Of a DNA stretch of 64,000 nucleotides, positions 38,558-46,731 are shown piece by piece. The position numbers and the translations under genes were made by a program. The DNA is from Microbulbifer sp. YPW16 (GTDB taxonomy: Bacteria; Pseudomonadota; Gammaproteobacteria; Pseudomonadales; Cellvibrionaceae): contig NZ_CP089928.1 in the NCBI RefSeq assembly GCF_021290385.1, forward strand, positions 2,960,501 to 3,024,500, read 5' to 3'. The stretch's first letter is position 1, and each line of letters starts with the position of its first letter. The notes beneath the pieces are model-generated. The model ran no database searches, was not told where the DNA came from, and worked only from the letters and a program-made list of their open reading frames with translations.

Positions 38558-40689
38558 TGGACGCGACTGCCCAGCAAGGAGCACGCCAGCCGCGCCCGGA
38601 GCAACTACTGCATTTTGCTACCGGTCGACGCCTGCCGGCAATACAGCAGACAGAGGCCGCGGAGTGCGGTCTGGTATGCCTGGCGATGATTGCCGGCTTC
38701 CATGGCTACGATACGGACCTGACAGCGCTACGTAGGCGTTTCAGTATTTCGAATCACGGTACCAACCTCAAAACCCTGATGGACATGGCCGGCCGCCTGA
38801 ATCTGGCAGGCCGCGCGCTGCGCCTGGAGCTGGAGCAGCTGGGAGAGCTTCAACTTCCCTGTGTGCTGCACTGGGATATGAACCATTTCGTGGTATTGAA
38901 GTCGGTGCAGCGCAGCAAGGTGACTATTCACGACCCTGCGATGGGCGAACGGGTGCTGACCCGTGAAGAGTTCGGTCAGCACTTTACCGGTGTTGCCCTG
39001 GAGCTCACGCCCACACAAGAATTCCAGGCGGGTGAAGATCGCAAGCACCTGAAGCTTCGTCATTTCTGGTCGCGTGTCACGGGGCTCAAGCGCAGCCTGG
39101 TACAGGTATTGCTGCTGTCCCTGTTGTTGCAGATTTTCGCCGTAGTCGCCCCTTTCTATGTGCAGACGGTGGTGGATGATGTCATTCTGCGCGGTGACGA
39201 AAACCTGTTGCTGGTACTGGCCATAGGCTTCGGTTTGTTGCTGTTGATACAGACCGGCACCAGCGCTCTACGCCAATGGGTGATACTGTATATTTCCAGC
39301 CGGCTCAATATGCAGATGGCCGCCAATCTCTTTCGTCACCTGATCCGGCTGCCAATGAGCTATTTCTCAACTCGGCATATGGGGGATGTGGTGTCGCGCT
39401 TCGGCTCCCTTAGCCAGGTTCGGGAACTGTTGACCACAGGGCTGGTCGCGGCGTTGGTGGACGGGGTTATGGCCCTTATCACGCTAACTGTCATGTTCTT
39501 CTACGACGTAGAGCTAACACTGTTAGTCCTGCTGATAGTGATGCTGTATGCAGTGCTGCGCCTACTACTTTTCCGGCCGTTGAGGCTGCTTACCGAAGAA
39601 AAGATCGTGGCCCAGGCGAAACACGATTCGCATTTTATGGAGTCCGTGCGCGCCATCCAGACTGTGAAGATATTCCAGCGCGAGAATGACCGCCAGGCGC
39701 AGTGGCAAAATCGCCTGGCGGATACCATCAACAAGGATATCCGCATCACGCGCTGGAATATCGGCTATGACACCATCAATCGACTCCTTTTTGGTCTGGA
39801 AAATCTGCTGGTCATCTATTTTGCCGCCACTGCGGTGATGGGAAATCTTTTCACGGTAGGGATGCTTTACGCCTTTATCAGCTATAAGACCCGATTTGTA
39901 GAGTCTATGGATGCGCTGATCGTTAAATGGATCGAAATCAAGATGCTCGGTCTGCACCTGGACCGTCTGTCCGATATTATTTTTACGCACATCGAAGAAA
40001 TCGACTCGGTAAATACCCTGGCGATAGGGGGCGGTGAATCTAAGCAGACCCTTGGCGGCACTATCGAAGTACGCAATCTGGGCTTTCGCTACGGTGAGGC
40101 GGAAGCACCCGCCTTCCAGAATCTGAACTTTTCCATCGAAGCAGGGGAAACTGTTGCCATTGTTGGTCCCAGCGGCTGTGGCAAGACAACGCTCCTTAAA
40201 TGTCTGATGGGACTGCTAGAGCCGAACGAAGGCGAAATACTGATTGACGGTCAGCCACTGAAGCAGGTGCCTAATTTTCGCTGCCAGATCGCCGGTGTTA
40301 TGCAGGACGACCAGCTGCTCGCCGGAAACATAGCCGATAACATTGCCTGCTTTGAGCCACAGCCGAATCTGCAGCGCATTGCGTACTGTGCTCAAATGGC
40401 TTGTATACACGAGGAAATTCTCGAAATGCCGATGCAGTACAACACGCTGGTGGGCGATATGGGAACGAGCCTCAGTGGCGGGCAGAAGCAAAGAATTGTG
40501 TTGGCGCGTGCGCTCTATCGTGCGCCTCGCATACTTTTCATGGATGAAGCGACCAGTCACCTGGATGTGGCGAATGAATCTTTGGTCAACGACCATATCA
40601 AGCAGCTCGCTATTACCCGGGTATTGGTGGCTCATAGGCCGGAGACGGTCGAATCTGCAGGGAGGCAGATAGAACTGATTGGCAGTTAG
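38557..40689 (+). CDS. Peptidase-containing ABC transporter of microcins (CvaB/RaxB type)
   Basis: A 710-residue bifunctional exporter. An N-terminal C39 protease (about 28-150) has Gln 31, catalytic Cys 37 in AAECGL, His 110 in MNHF and Asp 126 in HDPA, so it should cut double-glycine leaders. Six transmembrane helices follow (about 175-450). The nucleotide domain has GPSGCGKTTLLK, LSGGQKQR and ILFMDEATSHLD. The two double-glycine precursors just downstream are its obvious cargo. It is coupled to the adaptor gene by a one-base overlap. Confidence 0.96.
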   Translation: MDATAQQGARQPRPEQLLHFATGRRLPAIQQTEAAECGLVCLAMIAGFHGYDTDLTALRRRFSISNHGTNLKTLMDMAGRLNLAGRALRLELEQLGELQLPCVLHWDMNHFVVLKSVQRSKVTIHDPAMGERVLTREEFGQHFTGVALELTPTQEFQAGEDRKHLKLRHFWSRVTGLKRSLVQVLLLSLLLQIFAVVAPFYVQTVVDDVILRGDENLLLVLAIGFGLLLLIQTGTSALRQWVILYISSRLNMQMAANLFRHLIRLPMSYFSTRHMGDVVSRFGSLSQVRELLTTGLVAALVDGVMALITLTVMFFYDVELTLLVLLIVMLYAVLRLLLFRPLRLLTEEKIVAQAKHDSHFMESVRAIQTVKIFQRENDRQAQWQNRLADTINKDIRITRWNIGYDTINRLLFGLENLLVIYFAATAVMGNLFTVGMLYAFISYKTRFVESMDALIVKWIEIKMLGLHLDRLSDIIFTHIEEIDSVNTLAIGGGESKQTLGGTIEVRNLGFRYGEAEAPAFQNLNFSIEAGETVAIVGPSGCGKTTLLKCLMGLLEPNEGEILIDGQPLKQVPNFRCQIAGVMQDDQLLAGNIADNIACFEPQPNLQRIAYCAQMACIHEEILEMPMQYNTLVGDMGTSLSGGQKQRIVLARALYRAPRILFMDEATSHLDVANESLVNDHIKQLAITRVLVAHRPETVESAGRQIELIGS

Positions 40690-40721
40690 CCAAATCTTCA
40701 TTGAGATAAGGAAATAGAGTT

Positions 40722-40943
40722 ATGAAAGAACTGGATGCCGCTAGCCTTGAGCTTGTAGTGGGTGGAGCAACGGATACTGAGGCTGCCATCTCTGGTGGTT
40801 TGATGGGAGCTTTAGGGGGCGCTGGAGCAGGTGTTGTAGTAGCTACGGTGGCTGCTACGCCCTTGGGCCTGAGCGTCTTGGCGGGGGCGGCCGTTGTAGG
40901 CGGTATTTCTGCAGCGTGGTCATTTGCGACTAATGAGAACTAA
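40722..40943 (+). CDS. Double-glycine leader microcin/bacteriocin precursor A
   Basis: A 73-residue peptide. The leader MKELDAASLELVVGG (15 residues) has the spaced Leu/Val positions and the GG cleavage site of C39 substrates. The mature part (58 residues, net negative) starts ATDTEAAISG and is Gly/Ala/Val-rich with GGLMG- and GALGG-type GxxxG motifs, ending in a Trp-containing tail. It starts 33 bases after the exporter with AAGGA upstream. Composition resembles class II microcins such as MccV and helix-pairing class IIb bacteriocins. No match to a named peptide was recognised. Confidence 0.9.
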   Translation: MKELDAASLELVVGGATDTEAAISGGLMGALGGAGAGVVVATVAATPLGLSVLAGAAVVGGISAAWSFATNEN

Positions 40944-40953
40944 GGAGGGAGAT

Positions 40954-41169
40954 ATGCAAGAGTTAAATCGAGATCAACTTGAGGCTGTGGTAGGCGGCTC
41001 AGAGATGACGGCGGTTATTGGAGGAATGTCGGGAGGAGCGTTAGCAGGTGCTTCTACCGGTGCTGGCATCGGCTTTGCCATCGGTGGCCCTGCGGGGGCG
41101 GCTGTTGTTGGGTTGATGGGGGCAGGCATTGGAGGTATATCCGGTGCACTAGCTGCAGCGTTTCGGTAG
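40954..41169 (+). CDS. Double-glycine leader microcin/bacteriocin precursor B
   Basis: A 71-residue peptide starting at ATG 40954 behind a strong AAGGAGGGA site. The leader MQELNRDQLEAVVGG mirrors that of precursor A. The mature 56 residues start SEMTAVIGG and are almost entirely Gly, Ala, Ile, Val and Ser, with stacked GxxxG-type motifs (GGMSGG, GALAGAS, GAGIG). It lies 10 bases after precursor A. The two together look like a two-peptide bacteriocin; alternatively they are two independent microcins. Confidence 0.9.
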   Translation: MQELNRDQLEAVVGGSEMTAVIGGMSGGALAGASTGAGIGFAIGGPAGAAVVGLMGAGIGGISGALAAAFR

Positions 41170-41177
41170 TTCTTGTA

Positions 41178-41198
41178 GGGCCCTCGCTTAGAGGGCCC
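41178..41198 (+). terminator. Hairpin after the two precursor genes
   Basis: A perfect 8-bp stem (GGGCCCTC/GAGGGCCC) with a 5-base loop lies 8 bases past precursor B. There is no T-run after it, so it may be an mRNA-stabilising or partial terminator structure that raises precursor over downstream expression. Confidence 0.6.
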
Positions 41199-41276
41199 AT
41201 GCACTAGTATTCAATAGGTGTTAAGAATAGTAATTGATCCTTTGGGACCGTTGCATGGTTAAAACTGCTGGAGGAT

Positions 41277-41396
41277 ATGAGCTTACTCTATTTGGGAATT
41301 ACTAACACTGTTATTATGTGTTTATGGTTAGGCGTTTTTTCCAGGCTTTTATGTGGTGCATTATCCGGTGAGTTCATATGGGAGCCGATGTTTTAG
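41277..41396 (+). CDS. Possible 39-residue hydrophobic peptide
   Basis: A short frame, MSLLYLGITNTVIMCLWLGV and on to 39 residues, with one predicted membrane helix and acidic C-terminal residues. GGAGG stands only two bases before the ATG, closer than usual. It lies between the precursors and the CPBP gene, where immunity genes are expected. Coding status is unproven. Confidence 0.35.
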   Translation: MSLLYLGITNTVIMCLWLGVFSRLLCGALSGEFIWEPMF

Positions 41397-41488
41397 TTTG
41401 GCTAATCTCTAGGTAAAGAGTTCTTCGAATAATTGGCTTGTGTCTTGATTGATTGTTTTGTGGTTGAGTATTTTGGTTTGATTTGGTC

Positions 41489-41638
41489 ATGAATATTATC
41501 TTTTTTTGGGTCTCTGTATTAGTTTCTTACTTTCTGGTGGTTTATTTTTCATCGCTGAATTTTAGCTGGGTGCCTGTCTATATTATAAATGCTGTCTTTA
41601 TAGGGGTTTCGATTTACTATCGTTACTTGAGAGGATAG
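41489..41638 (+). CDS. Possible 49-residue two-helix membrane peptide (candidate immunity protein)
   Basis: A frame from ATG 41489 to TAG 41638 encodes 49 residues with two hydrophobic stretches (about 2-20 and 27-43), separated by SSLNFSW, and a basic tail YYRYLRG. This helical-hairpin layout is common for small immunity proteins of class II microcins. No clear ribosome site precedes it, which lowers confidence. It is the best-looking small frame in the 650-base gap. Confidence 0.45.
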   Translation: MNIIFFWVSVLVSYFLVVYFSSLNFSWVPVYIINAVFIGVSIYYRYLRG

Positions 41639-41641
41639 AGG

Positions 41642-41698
41642 ATGGGTTTTATAAATAATGGAATGAAGAAAGCGAGCAAGCTTTTATCTATAGTATAA
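41642..41698 (+). CDS. Possible 18-residue basic peptide
   Basis: The frame MGFINNGMKKASKLLSIV follows 3 bases after the 49-residue frame, with GAGG immediately before the ATG. It is cationic and amphipathic. Such a short frame may be chance. Confidence 0.2.
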   Translation: MGFINNGMKKASKLLSIV

Positions 41699-41822
41699 AG
41701 ATGTAATTGAATTGTAGCCGATATGGCTGCAATTTATTTTTCAGTGAGACTCTTAGCAGTTTAAAATGATGAAATTTACGTCGAATCGTGAGCCTGGATA
41801 AAAATGATAAGGGAAATCAGCA

Positions 41823-42626
41823 ATGAATTTTTCTGAAGAAAGTATGTCTACTAATACAGAGGAATGCGGCCAGGGGCATCTCCCAAAATGCGGACTGTTG
41901 CCAAATCCTTGGTACGCCACTAGCTGGCTTGTCGTATTCGCAATCCTTCACTTTGTGGGCGTTTTTCTCTATATCGCCGGCTATGGTGGTTACCTGGGTG
42001 CGCAGCTGGGAGCGCAGGGGGAGGTTGTCGATCCAGCGTCGATCCAGCAGGCCGTGGAGATGCATATCCAGACGCCCGCTGCGTTGGCAGGGATGTACCT
42101 GACCCAGTTCTGCCTGATATTGCCTGCGCTATTGTTTGCATCCAGATTCGAGACCCAGACACGGCGGGCGACGCTGGCCATTTCCGGTTTCCGGTTGGAC
42201 TCCCTATGGCGCTGGCTGTCACTACTCGTGGTATTCATGATCGCACAGGTGGTGACGGTGAAGTCTCTCGGTGTCGAGCAGGGGGAATTTATGCAGATGC
42301 TGGCGGGCAGTCGCCATTTGCCGCTGGCGCTGGTGGTGGTATTCGCCGCGCCGTTACTGGAGGAGTTGCTGTTTCGGGGATACCTGTTTGGGGCCTGGCG
42401 ACAGACCCGGCTCGGTTTCAGTGGCACTCTGTTGCTGACCTCTGGCTTGTTTACCCTGATGCACTGGGGGCAATACCACTGGGTGCAGTTGAGTTTCGTT
42501 TTTGTACTGGCGCTATTGTTGGGGCTGGCACGGGAGAAGAGCGGTTCGGTATTACTGCCGATGCTGCTGCACTTGCTGAATAACCTTGTCAGTGCGGTTG
42601 TGGTTATATATCTGGGAATCTTGTAA
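41823..42626 (+). CDS. CPBP family intramembrane metalloprotease (Abi), possible immunity protein
   Basis: A 267-residue multi-helix membrane protein with all CPBP motifs: EE with Arg (Glu 180, Glu 181, Arg 185 in LLEELLFRG), His 214 in LMHWG, and His 250 with Asn 254 in LLHLLNN. AAGGGA lies 9 bases before the ATG. In lactic bacteria, Abi proteases next to bacteriocin genes confer self-immunity (known for PlnI and SkkI). The location just after the precursors suggests the same here, as inference. It is convergent with apaH. Confidence 0.88.
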   Translation: MNFSEESMSTNTEECGQGHLPKCGLLPNPWYATSWLVVFAILHFVGVFLYIAGYGGYLGAQLGAQGEVVDPASIQQAVEMHIQTPAALAGMYLTQFCLILPALLFASRFETQTRRATLAISGFRLDSLWRWLSLLVVFMIAQVVTVKSLGVEQGEFMQMLAGSRHLPLALVVVFAAPLLEELLFRGYLFGAWRQTRLGFSGTLLLTSGLFTLMHWGQYHWVQLSFVFVLALLLGLAREKSGSVLLPMLLHLLNNLVSAVVVIYLGIL

Positions 42627-42638
42627 GGCGTCCCGCAA

Positions 42639-42664
42639 GCCAGTATTCACTGTGGGATACTGGC
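42639..42664. terminator. Hairpin between CPBP and apaH genes
   Basis: An 8-bp stem (GCCAGTAT/ATACTGGC) with a 10-base loop lies between two convergent genes and may serve both. No strong T-run. Confidence 0.5.
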
Positions 42665-42669
42665 TCGCT

Positions 42670-43482
42670 TTATGAGCCGCAATCCGCACAAAAAAACTTC
42701 TCATCACTAAGCCGCATTGCAGTCAGATACCCGCCCCAGACACAGCCAGTATCCAGCGCATAAACGTTCTCGGTATCAGCCCTTCCTTCCAGCGCCGCCC
42801 AGTGGCCAAAGATGATCTTGTCCTTCCTGGTTTTGCGCTCTGGAAAGCTGAACCAGGGGTGGTAATCGTTATGCTCCGCTTCCGGACCGCGCTTGGTGAC
42901 CAGGTCCAGAGTGCCGTCGGCCTTGCAGAAGCGCATGCGGGTGAAATAGTTGGTGATAGAGCGCAGGCGCTCGATGCCCAGCAGGTGCTCGTTCCAGCAG
43001 TGCGGCTCATTGCCATACATGCCGTAGAAGAATGCCTTGGCGAGGGCGTCGTCAGCAAGGGCGTGGTGTACTTCCCCGGATAGCTCGATTGCTTTGGTGA
43101 TACTCCAGATGGGCGGTATGCCGGCGTGGACCATGGTGAAGCCCTTCTTGTGGACTACCAGTGGCAGGCTCTGCAGCCACGTCAGTAGCTTGTCGGCGTC
43201 CTTCGCACGCAGGACCCTGGCCAGGTCGTGCTCCCTGTCTGTCAGGCGCTTGGCGCCATGGGCCAGCGCCAGCAGGTGCAGGTCGTGGTTACCCAGTACC
43301 GCGGTCACCTGGGAACGGTGTTCGTAGAGGAAGCGGAGGGTGCTCAGGCTGTCGTGGCCGCGGTGCACCATGTCGCCGGCCAGCCAGAGCTTGTCCCGGT
43401 CGGGGCGGAAGTGGATTTTATCCAGCAGGCGCATAAACGGGTCGAAGCACCCCTGGATATCGCCAATTGCGTAGGTCGCCAA
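42670..43482 (-). CDS. apaH: Symmetrical bis(5'-nucleosyl)-tetraphosphatase
   Basis: A 270-residue metallophosphoesterase that splits Ap4A into two ADP. GDIQGCFD (7-14), GDMVHRGHDS, the catalytic GNHDLH and VHAGIPP are present. Typical length. It is the last gene of the surA-pdxA-rsmA-apaH group downstream of lptD, in the order found in many gammaproteobacteria. Confidence 0.96.
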   Translation of the reverse strand: MATYAIGDIQGCFDPFMRLLDKIHFRPDRDKLWLAGDMVHRGHDSLSTLRFLYEHRSQVTAVLGNHDLHLLALAHGAKRLTDREHDLARVLRAKDADKLLTWLQSLPLVVHKKGFTMVHAGIPPIWSITKAIELSGEVHHALADDALAKAFFYGMYGNEPHCWNEHLLGIERLRSITNYFTRMRFCKADGTLDLVTKRGPEAEHNDYHPWFSFPERKTRKDKIIFGHWAALEGRADTENVYALDTGCVWGGYLTAMRLSDEKFFCADCGS

Positions 43483-43513
43483 AACGCTGTCCCTGTGTCT
43501 CTGCTATGCCGAT

Positions 43514-44311
43514 TCAGGATTCGAGTGTGGCACAGTAGTTTGCCAGTTCGACAAACTCTTTCACACTGAAGGTCTCCGGACGGCGGCTGGCATCCAACGG
43601 CAGGGCAGCGGTGTCCAGGTCGGGGTAGAGCGGCTTGAGGGCATTGCGCAGGGTCTTGCGGCGCTGCTGAAAGGCCACGTTGACGATGCGTTCCAGCAGG
43701 CCTTCGTCGCTCGCCGCCAGCTCTGGTTTGTCGCGGGGGGTGAGCCGGACAATAGCGGATTCCACCTTGGGCGCCGGCCGGAAGGATTGCGGCGGCACCG
43801 GGAACAGGCCCTGTACGCGGCAATGGTACTGCACCATTACGCTCAGCCGCCCGTACGCCTTATTCCCGGGCGTGGCACTCAGGCGGTCCACTACCTCTTT
43901 CTGCAGCATAAAGTGCATATCCTGGACCATGCCGCGGAAAGAGAGCAGGTGAAAGAGCAGGGGGGTGGAGATGTTGTACGGCAGGTTGCCGACGATCCTG
44001 AGTGGCTTGTCCCGGGCCAGGGTGCTGAAGTCGAATTTCAGGGCGTCCTGCTCAATGATGCTGAAGTCGGGGTAGTCGCGAAACTTGAACTCCAGCATCG
44101 GGATCAGGTCGCGGTCAAGCTCAATGGCAGTAAGGCCGGGGCAGCGTTGTAGCAGCAGCGCGGTGATAGCGCCCTGACCGGGGCCGATTTCCACCAGCCG
44201 GTCTGTCTCCTTCGGCCCGATGGCGCGCACAATGCGCTCGATGATGTTTTCATCCACCAGGAAGTTCTGGCCGAAGCGCTTGCGCGCTTTGTGCTCGAAA
44301 AAATTATCCAT
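43514..44311 (-). CDS. rsmA: 16S rRNA dimethyladenosine transferase
   Basis: A 265-residue Rossmann methyltransferase that dimethylates A1518 and A1519 of 16S rRNA. KRFGQNFLVDENII (11-24), VEIGPGQGAIT for SAM binding, and NLPYNIST with the catalytic NLPY are seen. It lies between pdxA and apaH. Confidence 0.97.
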   Translation of the reverse strand: MDNFFEHKARKRFGQNFLVDENIIERIVRAIGPKETDRLVEIGPGQGAITALLLQRCPGLTAIELDRDLIPMLEFKFRDYPDFSIIEQDALKFDFSTLARDKPLRIVGNLPYNISTPLLFHLLSFRGMVQDMHFMLQKEVVDRLSATPGNKAYGRLSVMVQYHCRVQGLFPVPPQSFRPAPKVESAIVRLTPRDKPELAASDEGLLERIVNVAFQQRRKTLRNALKPLYPDLDTAALPLDASRRPETFSVKEFVELANYCATLES

Positions 44312-44327
44312 AGAAAGAGTCTGTCAG

Positions 44328-45374
44328 TCAGAATGCGCGCAGTCGGGCCATTTGCACCGCCTGCGCCAGGGCGGCGCGCAGGCTGCCACTGTCGGCCTCG
44401 TTGCGGCCGGCAATGTTGAGCGCGGTGCCATGGTCCACGGAGGTGCGGATAAACGGCAGCCCGAGAGTGATATTCACTGCGTGCCCGAATCCCTTGAATT
44501 TTAACACTGGCAGGCCCTGGTCGTGATACATGGCCAGGACCGCGTCGCAGCGTGACAATTGCGGCGGTGTGAACAGGGTGTCGGCGGGCAATGGCCCCAG
44601 CAGTTTCAGGCCCAGGGACCGCAGCATTTCCAGGGAGGGCTCGATGACCTCGATTTCCTCCCGCCCCAGGTGCCCTCCCTCCCCCGCATGGGGATTGAGC
44701 CCGCATACACCGATACGCGGTTCGGGAATCCGGAACTGGTCGCGCAGGCTGCGGTGCAGGATGGTGATTACCTGTTCCAGGCGCTCGGAGGTAATCGCAG
44801 CGCTGACATCCTTGAGCGGCAGGTGCGTGGTGACCAGGGCTACCCGGAGGTCGGCGGCGGCCAGCATCATGACCACGCGCTCCACGCCGGCGATTTCGGC
44901 GAAGAGTTCGGTATGGCCGCTAAAAGCGATGCCCGCGTCGTTGATCACGCCCTTGTGCACCGGCCCGGTGACAACGGCATCGAAGGTGCGGTCCAGGCAA
45001 CCGCGTGCAGCGCTGCGCAGGGTATCCAGCACGTAGCGTGCATTGGCGGGATTGAGCGCCCCGGGCTGCGCCGGTTCGGCGAGGGCCACTGGCTGGACGT
45101 AGAGTGTGCCGGCGGGGGTGTCCGCTGGTGGCTGGTCGGGGTCAAAGGGAATCAGTCGCAGGGGGAGCCGCAGCTGTGCGGCGGTGTCCTCGAGTAACGC
45201 GGGATCGGCCACTGCCACGATCTGTGTCGGCCCGTGGTGCCGGTGGCCGTGATCATTGCCATTGCCGGAGGCGTAGTCCACCGCGCGCTCGGGGCCCAGG
45301 CTGGCCAGCTTGACCGCCAGCTCGGGGCCGATACCCCCGGGTTCCCCGGGGGTTAGCGCGATGCGCGGAATCAT
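44328..45374 (-). CDS. pdxA: 4-hydroxythreonine-4-phosphate dehydrogenase
   Basis: A 348-residue enzyme of pyridoxal phosphate synthesis. It starts [19 protein letters not shown] and has the metal-binding segments [34 protein letters not shown] and [12 protein letters not shown]. An insert rich in His and Asp around 40-50 ([11 protein letters not shown]) is uncommon. The start overlaps surA by 4 bases. Confidence 0.97.
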   Translation of the reverse strand: MIPRIALTPGEPGGIGPELAVKLASLGPERAVDYASGNGNDHGHRHHGPTQIVAVADPALLEDTAAQLRLPLRLIPFDPDQPPADTPAGTLYVQPVALAEPAQPGALNPANARYVLDTLRSAARGCLDRTFDAVVTGPVHKGVINDAGIAFSGHTELFAEIAGVERVVMMLAAADLRVALVTTHLPLKDVSAAITSERLEQVITILHRSLRDQFRIPEPRIGVCGLNPHAGEGGHLGREEIEVIEPSLEMLRSLGLKLLGPLPADTLFTPPQLSRCDAVLAMYHDQGLPVLKFKGFGHAVNITLGLPFIRTSVDHGTALNIAGRNEADSGSLRAALAQAVQMARLRAF

Positions 45375-46723
45375 TGCTGTTCCTGTTCCTCTTCCCCGGA
45401 TTCCCCGGCATCGTCACCGGCGCCCGGCAGCTTGATATCCACAAAGGCCTGGTCACGGATTTCGCGGCGCCAGTTCTGCAGCTCTTCCTCGTAGCGCCGG
45501 TTGCGCAGCAGATTGGCAGCCTGGTTGCGAATGTACTGGTCGGTCATATCCTGGTTGCGGCGGCCGTCAACCCGCAGGATGTGCCAGCCGAACTGGGACT
45601 TGAACGGCATGCTGATCTCGCCCACCGGGGTGTTGTTCATGGCCTGGGTGAACTCGGGCACGAACTGTCCCGGCATGGACCAGCCCAGGTCGCCGCCGGC
45701 GAGCATGGTGCCGATATCCTCGGAGTGCTCGCGGGCCAGCTCATCGAACTTGGCTTCGTCGTCCAGGAGTTGCTTGCGCAGGTCAATCAGCAGGTTGTAG
45801 GCAGCATCGTCATCGCGGATAGCACTGGTCTTGACCAGGATGTGGCGCACCTTGGTCTGCTCCACTACCTGCTCATTGGAACCGCGCTGGGCATGGATCT
45901 TCAGCAGGTGGAAGCCGGCGTCACTGCGGAACGGCTCACTGACATCGCCCACGCCCAGGCCGTCCAGCGCGTTGGCAAACAGGCCGGGCAGCTCCACGGT
46001 CTTGCGCCACCCCAGGTCACCGCCGGACAGGGCGTTCTGGCCTGCAGAGTTGGCGATGGCGAGTTCGCGGAAATTGGCACCAGCGGAAATCTGTTGCGCC
46101 AGTCGCTCGGCCTTCTCGCGGGCTTCCTGCACTTCGTCGGCAGGCGCGCTGGCACTTACCGGGATCAGGATATGGCCCAGCTCAAACTGGGGAGATTTCC
46201 AGAATTCGCCTTCCTTGGACCGGAGGAAGTTGTCGATATCCTGGTCGGTGATCTGGATCCGGTTGTTGACGCTGCCCTGTTCTACGCGGCGGATCAGGAT
46301 TTCCCGGCGGATCTGCTCGCGGAACTCGCGCATGGTGATGCCGTCCGCCTCAAGGCGCTGGCGGAACTCCTCGGGGCTGCTGCCGGCGTTCTGCTGTACG
46401 CGGGCTATGGCCTGCTCCAGCTCAGCATCGGAGACGCTGACCCCGGCGCGCTGGGCCATCTGCAGCTGGAGCCGTTCGATGATCAGCTGTTCCAGCACCT
46501 GGCGGCGCAGTACGTCCATCGGCGGAGCCTGTACCTGCTGGGTGCGGATCTGGTTCTGGATGGTATTGAGGCGCTGTTGCAGTTCACTTGCCATCACGAC
46601 GTCGTCGTCGACTACGGCGACCACCCGGTCCAGGGCCTGTACCTGGCCCAGGGCCGCGCCGGTGAACAGGGCGCAGGCGGCGGCGAGTGCCAGCAGGCCT
46701 CTCTTTGCGACGGACTTTGTCAT
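45371..46723 (-). CDS. surA: Periplasmic chaperone and peptidyl-prolyl isomerase SurA
   Basis: About 450 residues with a signal peptide (cleavage after about 30) and the SurA N-domain ([22 protein letters not shown]). Two parvulin PpiC domains follow (about 185-285 and 290-395); [12 protein letters not shown] begins the second. A Gly/Glu-rich tail ends the chain. It carries unfolded outer-membrane proteins to BAM, with LptD a main client. The start may be ATG 46723 or GTG 46735, which would overlap the lptD stop. Confidence 0.95.
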   Translation of the reverse strand: MTKSVAKRGLLALAAACALFTGAALGQVQALDRVVAVVDDDVVMASELQQRLNTIQNQIRTQQVQAPPMDVLRRQVLEQLIIERLQLQMAQRAGVSVSDAELEQAIARVQQNAGSSPEEFRQRLEADGITMREFREQIRREILIRRVEQGSVNNRIQITDQDIDNFLRSKEGEFWKSPQFELGHILIPVSASAPADEVQEAREKAERLAQQISAGANFRELAIANSAGQNALSGGDLGWRKTVELPGLFANALDGLGVGDVSEPFRSDAGFHLLKIHAQRGSNEQVVEQTKVRHILVKTSAIRDDDAAYNLLIDLRKQLLDDEAKFDELAREHSEDIGTMLAGGDLGWSMPGQFVPEFTQAMNNTPVGEISMPFKSQFGWHILRVDGRRNQDMTDQYIRNQAANLLRNRRYEEELQNWRREIRDQAFVDIKLPGAGDDAGESGEEEQEQQ

Positions 46724-46731
46724 TATATTCT

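Larger units (their letters stand above)
41170..41822. other. AT-rich gap between precursors and CPBP protease
   Basis: This 653-base stretch is much richer in A and T than the flanking chromosome. Besides the hairpin and three tiny frames listed separately, nothing was recognised. Its position and composition make it the likely home of immunity or regulatory elements of the microcin locus. Confidence 0.5.
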
